Below are positions 27,922 to 37,841 of a stretch of 64,000 nucleotides of DNA, in pieces. The stretch's first letter is position 1. Each line of letters begins with the position of its first letter. The notes below the pieces were generated by a model that was not told the DNA's origin, searched no databases, and saw only the letters and a list, made by a program, of their open reading frames with translations. The translations under genes were made by a program, and so were the position numbers. Origin of the DNA: Thermoanaerobaculia bacterium (lineage in GTDB: Bacteria; Acidobacteriota; Thermoanaerobaculia; Multivoradales; Multivoraceae); contig JAJEHN010000004.1 in NCBI GenBank assembly GCA_022823665.1, forward strand, positions 1 to 64,000, in the 5' to 3' direction.

Positions 27922-29002
27922 CGCCCCGTGCCGGACCGGTCGAATCCCGAACGACCAGCTCCGGTTCGATCGTGATCGCGGGGGGCGACTCCTCGCCCGG
28001 AGCGGCCAGCTTGCGCAGCAGCTCGGCGGCCGCCCGACGTCCCATCTCGTGCAGCGGCTGCCGCACGGTGGTCAGGCTGGGGTTCTGGAAGGCCGCGCTC
28101 AGGATGTCGTCGAAGCCGACGACCGAGACGTCGTCGGGAATGCGCAGGCCGCTCTCGCTGAACGCGCGCATCGCGCCGATCGCCGAAATGTCGTTGAACG
28201 CGAAGAGCGCTGTGAACGGCGCGCCCGCCTCAAGCAGCTTCCGGCCGAAGACGTGCCCTTCCCGATAGCCCTCCTCCGGCGAGAACTCCTCCCCGGCCGG
28301 TTCTCCGGAAAGCTGGATGGTCAACCGGGGGTCGATCTCAAGACCAAGGTCGGCCGAGGCGCCGACGATCGCCTGCCACCGCGACTCGGTGTCCGCCGAG
28401 TGCGCGTGACCCTTGAAGAAGGCGATCCGCCTGTGCCCGAGTTCGGCGAGATGCGCCAATGCCAGTCGCGCGGCGGACTGGTGGTCGATGACGACGTTCG
28501 TGACGCCCGCCAGTTCGCGGTGCCCGGCCACGACGACCGCCGGCAGGGAAAGGGCCTGCTCGATCGGCGTGTTGACCAGGATCAGCCCCTCGACCGAGCG
28601 CTCCGTGAGGAGCTGCAGGTAGTCGTCGAAGAGGTCGGGCTTCGAGTGGTGGCCGGCGACCAGGTAGAAGTAACCCTCCTGCAGGAGCTGGTCCTCGATG
28701 CCGCCGAGGACGCCGGCGGCGTAGCCCTCGCTGATCTCCGGCAGGAGGACGCCGACGGCGAACGTGCGCTGCCGCCGAAGCGAGCGCGCGATGAAGTTCG
28801 GGCGGTAGCCGAGCTCTTCCGCCGCCGCGCGGACCCTTTCCTGGGTTTCCGGAGGAATCCCCTTGGCGGCCGGCGAGCGGTTCATCACCAGGGAAACGGT
28901 GGTCGGCGACAGGCCCAGATGGGCCGCAACGTCCTTGAGTCTGACGGGTTTACCGGAGTTGGGCTCGTCCCGAGGGGGGCTGGTTCCTCTGGCAGGGCTC
29001 AT
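27914..29002 (-). CDS. LacI-family transcriptional regulator
   Basis: A 362-residue repressor. The helix-turn-helix [20 protein letters not shown] and the hinge [19 protein letters not shown] lie in the first 75 residues, followed by a periplasmic-binding-protein-like ligand domain ending [17 protein letters not shown]. The ATG at 29002 is preferred, with GAGGAAG just before it; an ATG at 29041 lacks a ribosome site. It is divergent from the TonB-GH3-SSS genes, and two palindromes of LacI type lie upstream of the TonB gene, so it probably controls that cluster and its own operon. Confidence 0.93.
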   Translation of the reverse strand: MSPARGTSPPRDEPNSGKPVRLKDVAAHLGLSPTTVSLVMNRSPAAKGIPPETQERVRAAAEELGYRPNFIARSLRRQRTFAVGVLLPEISEGYAAGVLGGIEDQLLQEGYFYLVAGHHSKPDLFDDYLQLLTERSVEGLILVNTPIEQALSLPAVVVAGHRELAGVTNVVIDHQSAARLALAHLAELGHRRIAFFKGHAHSADTESRWQAIVGASADLGLEIDPRLTIQLSGEPAGEEFSPEEGYREGHVFGRKLLEAGAPFTALFAFNDISAIGAMRAFSESGLRIPDDVSVVGFDDILSAAFQNPSLTTVRQPLHEMGRRAAAELLRKLAAPGEESPPAITIEPELVVRDSTGPARGGG

Positions 29003-29047
29003 CTTCCTCACGGCCGGATCCAAAAAAGTGACGCCATTCACAGGTTC

Positions 29048-29076
29048 TTGACAACCCTACGCGGCGTGTGCAGACT
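29048..29076 (+). promoter_or_regulatory. possible promoter for the TonB-GH3-SSS genes
   Basis: A consensus -35 TTGACA (29048-29053) with a 17-nt spacer to a weak -10 CAGACT. Both LacI-type operators lie downstream of it, which is compatible with repression. Confidence 0.35.
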
Positions 29077-29087
29077 CAGGCTAGCAT

Positions 29088-29103
29088 GCTAAAACGATTT
29101 AGC
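29088..29103. promoter_or_regulatory. LacI-type operator 1
   Basis: GCTAAAACGATTTAGC is a palindrome with half-sites GCTAAA and TTTAGC around a central CG, the usual architecture for LacI-family sites. It shares its pattern with operator 2. Confidence 0.7.
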
Positions 29104-29155
29104 CCGACCCTTCCGTCTGCAGCGGCAGGATGCCGGGCGTTTTGTACGGCTACCG

Positions 29156-29171
29156 GCTAAATCGGTTTACC
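29156..29171. promoter_or_regulatory. LacI-type operator 2
   Basis: GCTAAATCGGTTTACC has the same A/T half-sites around a central CG and lies 20 nt before the TonB gene start. Its centre is 68 bp from that of operator 1, so one protein could bridge both by looping. Confidence 0.7.
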
Positions 29172-29191
29172 CGTCAAGGAGGCACGAAGCC

Positions 29192-32100
29192 ATGGCACGA
29201 AGACTCTCCCTCATCCTCATCCTCGCGCTGCTCGCGGCGCCCCTCGCGGCGCAGCGCTTCACCGCCAGCATCCGCGGCACCGTCACCGACCCGAACGGCG
29301 ACGCCCTGCCCGGCGCCACCGTGAACCTGGAAGGGACCGAAACCGGTCTCAACCGGACCACGTTCACGAACGCGGCCGGCATCTACACCTTCGGCGACCT
29401 GCCGGTCGGCGCCTACGAAGTCACGTTCACGCTCGACGGCTTCAAGTCCTCCGTGGTCAGCGCCCTCGAACTGAACGTCGCCGACGTCCGCGAGGTGAAC
29501 GCGGCGCTCGAACTTGGCGACGTCTCGGACACGATCACGGTCGAAGCCGAGGCCATCCCCGTCGAAACGATGAGCGGCGAGGTCTCCGGTCTGATGACCG
29601 GCGAGCAGATCCGCGAGCTGCCGCTCAACGGCCGCAACTTCGTCCAGTTGACTCTCCTGCAGCCGGGCGTGAGCTCGCCCGAAGGCTTCGACACGAAGAA
29701 CAAGGGCCTGCTGGCCGGCGTCGACCTGTCGATCAGCGGCAGCGGCACGACCGGCAACCTCTGGACGATCGACGGCGCGAACAACAACGACGTCGGTTCG
29801 AACCGCACGATCCTCATCTACCCCTCGGTCGACGCCATCGAGGAGTTCAAGATCCACCGGAACAGCTACAGCCCCGAGTTCGGCGGCGCCGCCGGCGGCC
29901 AGATCAACATCGTGACGCGCGGCGGCACGAACGACTTCCGCGGCAGCGCCTACACGTTCATGCGCGACGACTCCTGGAACGAGACGAACTACTTCCTGGA
30001 GCAGGCCGGACTCGACACCGAGCCGCTCGACCGCCAGGACTACGGCTTCACCCTCGGCGGCCCGATCCAGCAGGACAAGCTGCACTTCTTCCTCTCCGGC
30101 GAGTGGAACCAGGAAGAGCGCGGCATCGCCCGCACGGGCTTCGTCCCCACCGCGGCCGAGCGGGGGGGCGACTTCAGCGGTCCGTCGATTCCAGGGTGCA
30201 CCCCGGCGATCCCGACCGACCCGACCACCGGCCAGCCCTTTCCGGGCAACGTGATTCCCTCGGACCGGATCAACGCCGGCGGCCAGGGCATGCTGAATCT
30301 CTACCCCCTTCCCAACGTGACGCCCACGGGCGGCAGTTGCAACAACTGGGTCGAGGCCGTGGTCACGCCGATCGACTGGGACCAGGCGAACATGCGGCTC
30401 GACTACGACGCCACCGACCGCACCCGGCTGATGCTCCGCTACACCCGCGACAACTGGGTGAACGGCGCTCCGAACGCCGGTGAAGCGAACGGCCTGTGGG
30501 GCGACGACCCGTATCCCGCCGTCGACACGAACTGGGATCAGCCCGGCCACTCCCTGGTGGCGCAGCTCAGCCAGACGATCGGCGACGACAGCGTCAACAC
30601 GGTCACCTTCTCCTACTCGGGCAACGAGATCAGCCTGAACCGGGGCGGCACCAACCCCGGACTGAACAGCCAGATCAACGCGGCGATCCCCGCGATCTTC
30701 GACGGCAAGACGGGCGGCGCGGACCGAAGCCACCCGGTGTTCTGGGGCGCCGCCGGTTACGGGGCGCTGTGGAACATCGCGCCCTGGGAAAACGAGCAGG
30801 ACCTGATGGTGCTCAAGGACGACTACTCGCAGGTCTTCGGCAAGCACTGGCTCAAGGTGGGCGCCCTCTACAGCGAGAACAAGAAGAAGGAGTACATCGG
30901 CGGCAGTTCGGCTTCCGAGACGCCTCAGTTCTGGGGTCCGAGCACCGGCCACAACGGCTGGGGCGCCAACACCGGCAACATCCTGGCCGACTTCCTGCTC
31001 CAGGACATGACCTTCGGTTACGCGGAGAACTCGCACCAGCCGACGCCTGAGTTGAACTGGGAGGACATCGAGTTCTACGTTGCCGACTCCTGGCAGGCGA
31101 ACCCCCGCCTCAACATCGACTACGGGGTCCGCTACTCGAACTACAAGTGGCCCTACGCCAGCGACAACCTGCTCACGGCATTCGATCCGAGAACGTTCGA
31201 TCCCGCCCTGGGCGGCGACCCGTGCAACGGTCTGCTCCAGGTGCCGGGAACGGACCCCTGCGGCGACGCGGGCCTGATGGGCGGCTCTACCGGTCCGGGC
31301 CGCGGACTGGTGGACAGCGACACGGACAACTTCGCGCCGCGCCTCGGCCTGGCCTACGACCTCTTCGGCAACGGCCGGAGCGTGGTCCGGGCCGGCTTCG
31401 GCCAGTTCTTCCAGCGCGACCGGGTGAACATCCAGCTCGAGTTCGCGGGCAACCCGCCCTTCCGCTCCAGCCTGAACGGCATCCGCAAGCTGGACGAAGC
31501 GCCGCAGCCGTGCCTCGATTGCGGCCTCGGAAGACCGCAGACGGGCATCGACCCGAACTTCCAGACGCCGTACAACCTGCAGTTCAACGTGGCCTGGGAG
31601 CAGCGGCTCGGCCGGAGCAGCACGATCGAGATCGCCTACGTCGGCACCCGCGGGCGCCACATCACGCGGCGCTCCGACATCAACCAGGTGGCTTCGGGCG
31701 ACAACAACGGCAACGGCATCCCCGACCGGCTCGAGTACGTCACCGCCCCGGAGGGTGACGGCGGCGCCGGCGTTCGCGGCGCCCTGCGACCGTACTCGGT
31801 CTTCGGGGACGGCAACATCCTGTTCTGGGAATCGAACGGCATCTCCGAGTACGACGGTCTCCAGATGCAGTTCGTGCACCGCTACGGCACGGGCTCCCAG
31901 TTCCAGGCCTCGTACACGCTCTCGAGCTTCAAGGCGAACGATCCGCTGAACGACGCGGGCGCCGGCGCCTTCGCCGGCCAGATCACGGACCGTGAGAACC
32001 CGGATCTCGATTTCGGCTACGCCGGCCTGCATCGGGACCACGTGTTCAACGCGAATGTGCTCCACAACCTGCCGACGCTCGAGAACCAGGGCGGCTTCGT

Positions 32101-32632
32101 CCGCGCCCTGTTCGGCGCCTGGCAGTTCGGAGGCATCGTCCAGTACTCCTCGGGACAGGCCCTGACCGTGCGGACCGGCAGCCTGACGGGCGTCAACGGC
32201 GCAGGCGGCACCGGCTACACGGAGAACATGCGGCCGCTCCTCACGGGAGCCTCCTGCGGCGGCAGCGGACTGCAGGTGATCAACCCGGACGCCTTCACGC
32301 TGGTCGGCTGGCAGCTCGGCACGCTGAGCGCTACCCGGCCCGGCGTGTGCGAAGGGGCGGACTTCTTCCAGGTCGACTTTTCCCTGACCAAGAACATCCG
32401 CATCACCGACCGCATGACCGGCCAGTTCCGGTTCGAGGTCTTCAACGTGACGAACCGCGACAACTTCGTGGGCATCAACACGGTGATGAACCCGAGCAGC
32501 GTCAGCTACGACAGCGACGTCGCCACCGAGCGGCGGACGATCACCGGCTACACCCTGCCGAACAACTTCGGGCAGGCCCAGGCGGCCCGCGATCCGAGGC
32601 AGATTCAGCTCGGCTTCAAGCTGTTGTTCTAG
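29192..32632 (+). CDS. Oar-like TonB-dependent receptor with carboxypeptidase-regulatory domain
   Basis: Outer-membrane receptor of 1146 residues. It has a signal peptide (LSLILILALLAAPLAAQ), a CarboxypepD_reg-like domain at about 22-105 (ASIRGTVTDPNGDALPGATV, FGDLPVGAYEVTF), a plug with LPLNGRNFVQLTLLQPGV and GGQINIVTRGGTNDFRG, then a beta-barrel ending in Phe (FKLLF). This is the Oar/TonB type abundant in Acidobacteriota. AAGGAGG lies before the ATG. With LacI operators upstream and GH3 and SSS genes downstream, it should import an oligosaccharide. Confidence 0.92.
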   Translation: MARRLSLILILALLAAPLAAQRFTASIRGTVTDPNGDALPGATVNLEGTETGLNRTTFTNAAGIYTFGDLPVGAYEVTFTLDGFKSSVVSALELNVADVREVNAALELGDVSDTITVEAEAIPVETMSGEVSGLMTGEQIRELPLNGRNFVQLTLLQPGVSSPEGFDTKNKGLLAGVDLSISGSGTTGNLWTIDGANNNDVGSNRTILIYPSVDAIEEFKIHRNSYSPEFGGAAGGQINIVTRGGTNDFRGSAYTFMRDDSWNETNYFLEQAGLDTEPLDRQDYGFTLGGPIQQDKLHFFLSGEWNQEERGIARTGFVPTAAERGGDFSGPSIPGCTPAIPTDPTTGQPFPGNVIPSDRINAGGQGMLNLYPLPNVTPTGGSCNNWVEAVVTPIDWDQANMRLDYDATDRTRLMLRYTRDNWVNGAPNAGEANGLWGDDPYPAVDTNWDQPGHSLVAQLSQTIGDDSVNTVTFSYSGNEISLNRGGTNPGLNSQINAAIPAIFDGKTGGADRSHPVFWGAAGYGALWNIAPWENEQDLMVLKDDYSQVFGKHWLKVGALYSENKKKEYIGGSSASETPQFWGPSTGHNGWGANTGNILADFLLQDMTFGYAENSHQPTPELNWEDIEFYVADSWQANPRLNIDYGVRYSNYKWPYASDNLLTAFDPRTFDPALGGDPCNGLLQVPGTDPCGDAGLMGGSTGPGRGLVDSDTDNFAPRLGLAYDLFGNGRSVVRAGFGQFFQRDRVNIQLEFAGNPPFRSSLNGIRKLDEAPQPCLDCGLGRPQTGIDPNFQTPYNLQFNVAWEQRLGRSSTIEIAYVGTRGRHITRRSDINQVASGDNNGNGIPDRLEYVTAPEGDGGAGVRGALRPYSVFGDGNILFWESNGISEYDGLQMQFVHRYGTGSQFQASYTLSSFKANDPLNDAGAGAFAGQITDRENPDLDFGYAGLHRDHVFNANVLHNLPTLENQGGFVRALFGAWQFGGIVQYSSGQALTVRTGSLTGVNGAGGTGYTENMRPLLTGASCGGSGLQVINPDAFTLVGWQLGTLSATRPGVCEGADFFQVDFSLTKNIRITDRMTGQFRFEVFNVTNRDNFVGINTVMNPSSVSYDSDVATERRTITGYTLPNNFGQAQAARDPRQIQLGFKLLF

Positions 32633-32666
32633 GAACAACTTCACCGCCAACGCAGAGCAGCCGAAC

Positions 32667-35234
32667 GTGGTCCGACGCCTACGCGCCGCGCCGGCTGCTC
32701 TGCTCGCGCTCTCTCTGGCGACCTGCTGCGCCGTTCCCGGATCGGCGCAGCAGGTCCCGGATGTCCGCGCCGATGTCTGGCCCGAACTGACGCCGCCGCT
32801 TCCGGCCGATCCGGAACTCGAAGCGCGAGTCGACGATCTGCTCGAGCGGATGACCGTCCGCGAGAAGGTGGGCCAGATCATCCAGGCGGAGATCCGCTCC
32901 GTCACGCCGCGGGACGTTCGGCGGTTCGACCTGGGCTCCGTGCTGAACGGCGGCGGCTCGTTTCCCGGCAACGACAAGCACGCCGCGCCGGAGGACTGGC
33001 TGGCTCTGGCCGACGCCTTCCACGAAGCCTCCACCGACACCTCCGATGGCGGAGTCGGCGTTCCCGTGATCTGGGGCGTCGACGCGGTGCACGGCCACAA
33101 CAACGTGATCGGCGCGACGATCTTCCCCCACAACATCGGGCTCGGCGCGGCCCGGAATCCGGACCTGATCCGCCGCATCGGCGAGGTCACGGCCCGCGAG
33201 GTGCGCGCCACCGGCCTGGACTGGAACTTCGGGCCGACCGTCGCGGTGGCCCGGGATGATCGCTGGGGCCGCACCTACGAGAGCTACTCCGAAGACCCCG
33301 AGATCGTCACCCTGTACGCCCGCGCGCTGGTCGAAGGCCTCCAGGGCGCGGTCGGCAGCCCGGACTTCCTGGGCGAGGAGCGGGTGATCGCCACGGCGAA
33401 GCACTTCCTCGGTGACGGCGGCACCTTCGAGGGGATCGATCAGGGAGACACGCGAGCAAGCGAGGAGGAGCTCCGCGACACCCACAACCCGCCCTACGTC
33501 GCCGCGCTCGACGCCGGCGCCCAGGCGGTCATGGCCTCGTTCAGCAGTTGGCACGGCCGGAAGATGCACGGCCACGCCGGCCTCCTGACCGACGTGCTCA
33601 AGGGCCGGATGGCGTTCGACGGACTCGTCGTCGGCGACTGGAACGGTCACGGCCAGTTGCCCGGCTGCAGCAACGACGACTGCGCCGACACGATTCAGGC
33701 CGGCCTCGATCTGTTCATGGTCCCGGAAGACTGGAGGGCGCTCCACAGGAACACGCTCCGGCAGGTGCGTTCCGGCGCGATCTCCGAGGAGCGGCTCGAC
33801 GACGCCGTGCGGCGCATCCTGAGGGTGAAGCTCCGCGCCGGCCTGTTCGACACCGGCCCGCCGTCGGAACGGGCCCTCGGCGGACGGTTCGAGCTGCTGG
33901 GCGCTCCCGAGCATCGCGAAGTGGCCCGACAGGCGGTGCGCGAGTCCCTCGTCCTGCTGAAGAACGACGACGGCCTCCTGCCGCTACCTCCGACTTCACT
34001 CGTGCTGGTCGCCGGGCCGGCGGCCGACGACATCGGCCGGCAGAGCGGCGGCTGGACGCTGACCTGGCAGGGCACGGAGAACACGAACGCCGACTTCCCG
34101 GGCGCCACCTCCATCTGGACCGGCATCGAGCGGGCCGTCGAGACGGCCGGCGGCCGGGCCGTCCTCTGCCAGGGGTGCGCGTACAGCGGCGAACTGCCCG
34201 ACGCGGCCATCTACGTGACCGGCGAGACGCCCTACGCCGAGGGCCAGGGCGACGTGGCGAGCCTCGAGTTCAGCCCGGCCGACAAGTCCGACGTCGAGCT
34301 GATGGGCCGGCTCCGGGCCGCCGGCATCCCGGTCGTCACGATCTTCCTGTCCGGGCGCCCGCTGTGGACGAACCCGGAGATCAACGCATCCGACGCCTTC
34401 GTGGCCGCCTGGCTGCCGGGCTCCGAGGGCGTCGGCGTCGCCGACGTCATCTTCGGCGCGGCCGGCGGCGGAGTCGCCCACGACTTCCGGGGCAAGCTCT
34501 CCTTCTCCTGGCCGCGCTCGCTCGACCAGACGGTCCTCAACGTCGGCGACGCGGATTACGACCCGCTCTTCCCCTACGGCTACGGCCTGACCTACGCCGA
34601 CGAGGGCGACCTCCCCGAGCTGGACGAGACGCGGCCGGCCGGATCGTCGCCGGTCCGCACGACGGACGCCACGGCCGGCGGCGCGACCGACCTCGTACTC
34701 TTCGAAGGACGGACGGCGGAAGGGTGGCAGTTCTACGTGGGCGACGAGGCCGACTGGCGGGTCTCGGCCCCCGACGGCCGCGGCCAGACCCGTCGCCGCG
34801 TGTCCGGCGTCGTGCTCTCGGCCGTCGACCGCAACGTCCAGGAAGATGCGAGGAAGGCGGAGTGGCGAGGCCGCAACGAGGCCCAGATCTACCTCCAGTC
34901 GAGTCCGATCGACCTTCGCGCGGAAACGGCTGCCGGCATGACTCTGGAGATCGACTTCCTGGTGGAGCAGGCGCCCGCCGGGAGAGTCCAGATGCGGATG
35001 GATTGCGGCTTCCCGTGTACCGGCGGTCTCCTCGTCACGCCCGTCTTCGCGGGCGTTCCCGAAGGAGCATGGGACACTCTCCAGATTCCCCTCCGCTGCT
35101 TCGAGGCCTCCGGCGCCGAGATGGACCGTATCGACACGCCCTTCCTGATCACGACCGACGGGCCCTTCACGCTTCGTTTCTCGCGCATCGCGATCGCGCC
35201 CGCCGATCCCGCCGCGCTGACGGCCGGTTGCTGA
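32667..35234 (+). CDS. glycoside hydrolase family 3 beta-glucosidase with C-terminal binding domain
   Basis: Exported exo-beta-glucosidase/glucan glucohydrolase of 855 residues. It has a signal peptide, the (beta/alpha)8 domain with VIWGVDAVHGHNN, RVIATAKHFLGDG and the nucleophile Asp324 in VVGDWNGHG (usually SDW), the second alpha/beta domain with VRESLVLLKNDDGLLPL, and a C-terminal carbohydrate-binding-like domain from about residue 680, as in ExoP-type enzymes. It starts with GTG 35 nt after the TonB gene. It should release glucose from beta-glucans for uptake by the next gene. Confidence 0.93.
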   Translation: MVRRLRAAPAALLALSLATCCAVPGSAQQVPDVRADVWPELTPPLPADPELEARVDDLLERMTVREKVGQIIQAEIRSVTPRDVRRFDLGSVLNGGGSFPGNDKHAAPEDWLALADAFHEASTDTSDGGVGVPVIWGVDAVHGHNNVIGATIFPHNIGLGAARNPDLIRRIGEVTAREVRATGLDWNFGPTVAVARDDRWGRTYESYSEDPEIVTLYARALVEGLQGAVGSPDFLGEERVIATAKHFLGDGGTFEGIDQGDTRASEEELRDTHNPPYVAALDAGAQAVMASFSSWHGRKMHGHAGLLTDVLKGRMAFDGLVVGDWNGHGQLPGCSNDDCADTIQAGLDLFMVPEDWRALHRNTLRQVRSGAISEERLDDAVRRILRVKLRAGLFDTGPPSERALGGRFELLGAPEHREVARQAVRESLVLLKNDDGLLPLPPTSLVLVAGPAADDIGRQSGGWTLTWQGTENTNADFPGATSIWTGIERAVETAGGRAVLCQGCAYSGELPDAAIYVTGETPYAEGQGDVASLEFSPADKSDVELMGRLRAAGIPVVTIFLSGRPLWTNPEINASDAFVAAWLPGSEGVGVADVIFGAAGGGVAHDFRGKLSFSWPRSLDQTVLNVGDADYDPLFPYGYGLTYADEGDLPELDETRPAGSSPVRTTDATAGGATDLVLFEGRTAEGWQFYVGDEADWRVSAPDGRGQTRRRVSGVVLSAVDRNVQEDARKAEWRGRNEAQIYLQSSPIDLRAETAAGMTLEIDFLVEQAPAGRVQMRMDCGFPCTGGLLVTPVFAGVPEGAWDTLQIPLRCFEASGAEMDRIDTPFLITTDGPFTLRFSRIAIAPADPAALTAGC

Positions 35235-35250
35235 GCGAGGAGAACACGCC

Positions 35251-36882
35251 ATGCTGACGGCGAAGATCACGACCCTCGACTGGACCGTCGTCGCTCTCTA
35301 CTTCGCCGGCGTCTTCGCCATCGCGCTCTGGGCCATCCGGCGCGTCCAGAGCGGCGAACGCACGTCTTCGCGCTACTTCCTGGCCGGCCGCAACGTCGGC
35401 TGGTTCGTCGTCGGCGCCTCCCTCTTCGCCTCGAACATCGGTTCGGAGCACCTCGTCGGCCTGGCCGGCACCGGCGCCCAGAGCGGCCTCGTTCTCGGCC
35501 AGTTCGAACTCCAGGCCTCGCTCATCCTGCTCATCCTCGGCTGGCTTTTCGTGCCGTTCTACGTCAAGAGCGGCATCTTCACGATGCCCGAGTTCCTCGA
35601 GCGGCGCTACTCGCCCGCGGCCCGCTGGTACCTCTCGGTGATCTCGGTCATCGGCTACGTCCTGACCAAGATCTCGGTGACGATCTACGCGGGCGGCGTC
35701 GTCTTCGAGACCCTGATGGGCATCAACTTCTGGACCGGCGCCCTGGTGGTCGTCGTCATCACCGGGGTCTACACGGTGCTCGGCGGCCTTCGCGCCGTCG
35801 TCTACACCGACCTGCTGCAGGCCATCGTCCTGATCGTCGGCGCCTCCACGGTGACGATCCTCGGCCTCGCCGAACTCGGCGGCTGGCGCGTCATGGTCGA
35901 GACCGCCGGTCCCGGCTTCTTCGACATGTGGAAGCCGATGTCCGACCCCGACTTCCCGTGGACCGGCATCGCCTTCGGCGCGCCGATCATCGCGGTCTGG
36001 TACTGGTGCACCGACCAGTTCATCGTCCAGCGGGCGCTGTCGGCCCGCGGCATCGACGACGCCCGGCGCGGCACGATCCTGGCCGGCTTCCTCAAGCAGT
36101 TGCCGCTCTTCCTGTTCGTCGTGCCCGGCGTGATCGCCTACTGCCTGGCCCAGTCCGGGAAGCTCGAACTCGCCTCCTCCGACCAGGCGCTGCCGGCCCT
36201 GGTCGTGGCGCTCCTGCCGGCCGGCTTCCGGGGCCTCGTCGTCGCCGGCCTGCTGGCGGCGCTGATGAGCAGCCTCTCCTCCGTCTTCAACTCCTGTTCG
36301 ACGCTGATCACGATCGACATCTACAAGAAGCTCCACCCCGACGTCTCGGAGCGGCGCCTGGTTCTGGTCGGGCAGACGTCCACGATCGGCCTGGTGGGCC
36401 TGGGACTGCTCTGGATCCCGCTGATGCAGAACATCTCCGGCACGCTCTACCAGTACCTCCAGAGTGTCCAGGGCTACATCTCGCCGCCGATCACCGCGGT
36501 GTTCCTGCTCGGGCTCTTCTGGAAGCGCCTCAACGCCCAGGGCGCCATCGCGTCACTGGCCGTCGGCTTCGTCCTGGGAATGGGCCGGCTGGTGGCGGAG
36601 CTCAACAAGGACAGCCTGAGCGGCTTCCTCTACACGTTCGCCGACATCAACTTCATGCACGTGGCGATCTTCCTGTTCCTGATCTGCGCCGCCGTGCTGG
36701 TCGCGGTCAGCCTCTGGTTCCCGCCACCCTCCGAGCAGCGCGTCGCCGGCCTGACCTGGAGCCGGGCCGGCAACGCCGAGCTTCTCGCCGAATCCGACCC
36801 GGCCAAGCGCCGGCTGGACCGGACGCTGTCGGTCGTCCTGGTGCTGATCGTCGCCGCGGTGATGGTCTACTTCTCGGGCTAA
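35251..36882 (+). CDS. sodium/solute symporter (SSS family, SGLT-like)
   Basis: Inner-membrane symporter of 543 residues with about 13-14 hydrophobic helices. Family landmarks include the N-terminal SRYFLAGRNVGWFVVGASLFASNIGSEHLVG region and TGVYTVLGGLRAVVYTDLLQ; SSLSSVFNSCSTLITIDIYKK is the sodium-site helix region. GAGGAGA precedes the ATG, 16 nt after the GH3 gene. It probably imports the sugar released by the GH3 enzyme. Confidence 0.93.
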   Translation: MLTAKITTLDWTVVALYFAGVFAIALWAIRRVQSGERTSSRYFLAGRNVGWFVVGASLFASNIGSEHLVGLAGTGAQSGLVLGQFELQASLILLILGWLFVPFYVKSGIFTMPEFLERRYSPAARWYLSVISVIGYVLTKISVTIYAGGVVFETLMGINFWTGALVVVVITGVYTVLGGLRAVVYTDLLQAIVLIVGASTVTILGLAELGGWRVMVETAGPGFFDMWKPMSDPDFPWTGIAFGAPIIAVWYWCTDQFIVQRALSARGIDDARRGTILAGFLKQLPLFLFVVPGVIAYCLAQSGKLELASSDQALPALVVALLPAGFRGLVVAGLLAALMSSLSSVFNSCSTLITIDIYKKLHPDVSERRLVLVGQTSTIGLVGLGLLWIPLMQNISGTLYQYLQSVQGYISPPITAVFLLGLFWKRLNAQGAIASLAVGFVLGMGRLVAELNKDSLSGFLYTFADINFMHVAIFLFLICAAVLVAVSLWFPPPSEQRVAGLTWSRAGNAELLAESDPAKRRLDRTLSVVLVLIVAAVMVYFSG

Positions 36883-36923
36883 GCGCTCGGTACAACCTGA
36901 CCAGCCCGCGGCCGTCTCCGCGA

Positions 36924-37841
36924 CTACCCTCTTTCCAGCGGCGCGCCTAGCTGCTGCGACTGGTCCCACTCGGCGCGGATCGCTTCTTCGTCGAAGCGGA
37001 AGTAGGACCGCGGGGGCAGTTGGCCCCAGGTGTTCGAGGCGAAGGCGTCGTCGGGGAAGTGGCGGACCTGGTGGTTCGGGCCGAGGACTTCCATGTCGGC
37101 GAAGAACTCGATGAAGGTGTCCTCCTCGGGCATCCGCCAGTAGGCGAACAGGTTCTGGGCCATGCCGTGGCGGCCCGGACCCCAGACGATCGGCCGCCGG
37201 TGGGCGGCCAGGTGGTCCAGGCCGACCCGCATCTCGCCCCAGTCGGTCAGCTCGAAGGCGACGTGGTGGATGTGGGCGTATCCCTTGTCGAGGAAGGCGA
37301 GCACGTGATGGTCGCGGTCGGCGTGGAGCCAGCAGGCGTCGTCGCCGATCCAGTCGGTGATCTTGAGGCCGAGCGCTTCGACGTACCACCTGACGGCGCG
37401 CGGGGTATCGCCGGTGAGGTAGTTCACGTGCTGGAGCCGCCGCGGATGGAAGCCGGGCAGGGTGTCCGACTGCTTGCAGACGTCGGGCCGCGGGTCGTCG
37501 GGTGCCGTGTGCTCGACGACGACCACGCCGTTGCCGTCCGGGTCGGCGCTGCGCAGCCCGAACCGGCCGGACGGCAGCTCGATCGGCACGGCGAGCGTCC
37601 CGGCGTCGGACAGCCGGTCGCCGGCCTCGGCCAGCGTCACGCCGGGTTCGAGTTCGTAGGCGATGTAGTCGACGCAACCGCGGTCGCCTGGGGAGAGCCG
37701 GACGCAGAAGTCCTCGTAGGCGCAGCGGAGCAGCGCGCCGTCATCCGTGGCCGGGCTGAGGCCCAACAGGCGCTGCCAGCGGGCCGAGGCCTCGGCGAGG
37801 TCAGTGACGGTGAGGCCTGCGTGGTGGATGCCGCCGATCAC
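36924..37841 (-). CDS. catechol 2,3-dioxygenase-like extradiol dioxygenase (VOC)
   Basis: A 305-residue two-domain VOC protein. The probable metal ligands are His138 (RLQHVNYL), His192/193 (AHIHHVAFEL) and Glu245 (TFIEFFADM); an N-terminal VOC copy begins GGIHHAGLTVTD. The GTG start overlaps the aldehyde dehydrogenase stop as GTGA. Together with the following aldehyde dehydrogenase and FAH genes it forms a meta-cleavage module: ring opening, semialdehyde oxidation and hydrolysis or isomerisation. Confidence 0.9.
   Translation of the reverse strand: MIGGIHHAGLTVTDLAEASARWQRLLGLSPATDDGALLRCAYEDFCVRLSPGDRGCVDYIAYELEPGVTLAEAGDRLSDAGTLAVPIELPSGRFGLRSADPDGNGVVVVEHTAPDDPRPDVCKQSDTLPGFHPRRLQHVNYLTGDTPRAVRWYVEALGLKITDWIGDDACWLHADRDHHVLAFLDKGYAHIHHVAFELTDWGEMRVGLDHLAAHRRPIVWGPGRHGMAQNLFAYWRMPEEDTFIEFFADMEVLGPNHQVRHFPDDAFASNTWGQLPPRSYFRFDEEAIRAEWDQSQQLGAPLERG

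Noticed and set aside
29174..33274. A 1366-codon minus-strand open frame opposite the TonB receptor
   Set aside because: Low-complexity Arg/Val/Ala-rich product with no domain; the plus-strand TonB and GH3 genes have full family motifs.
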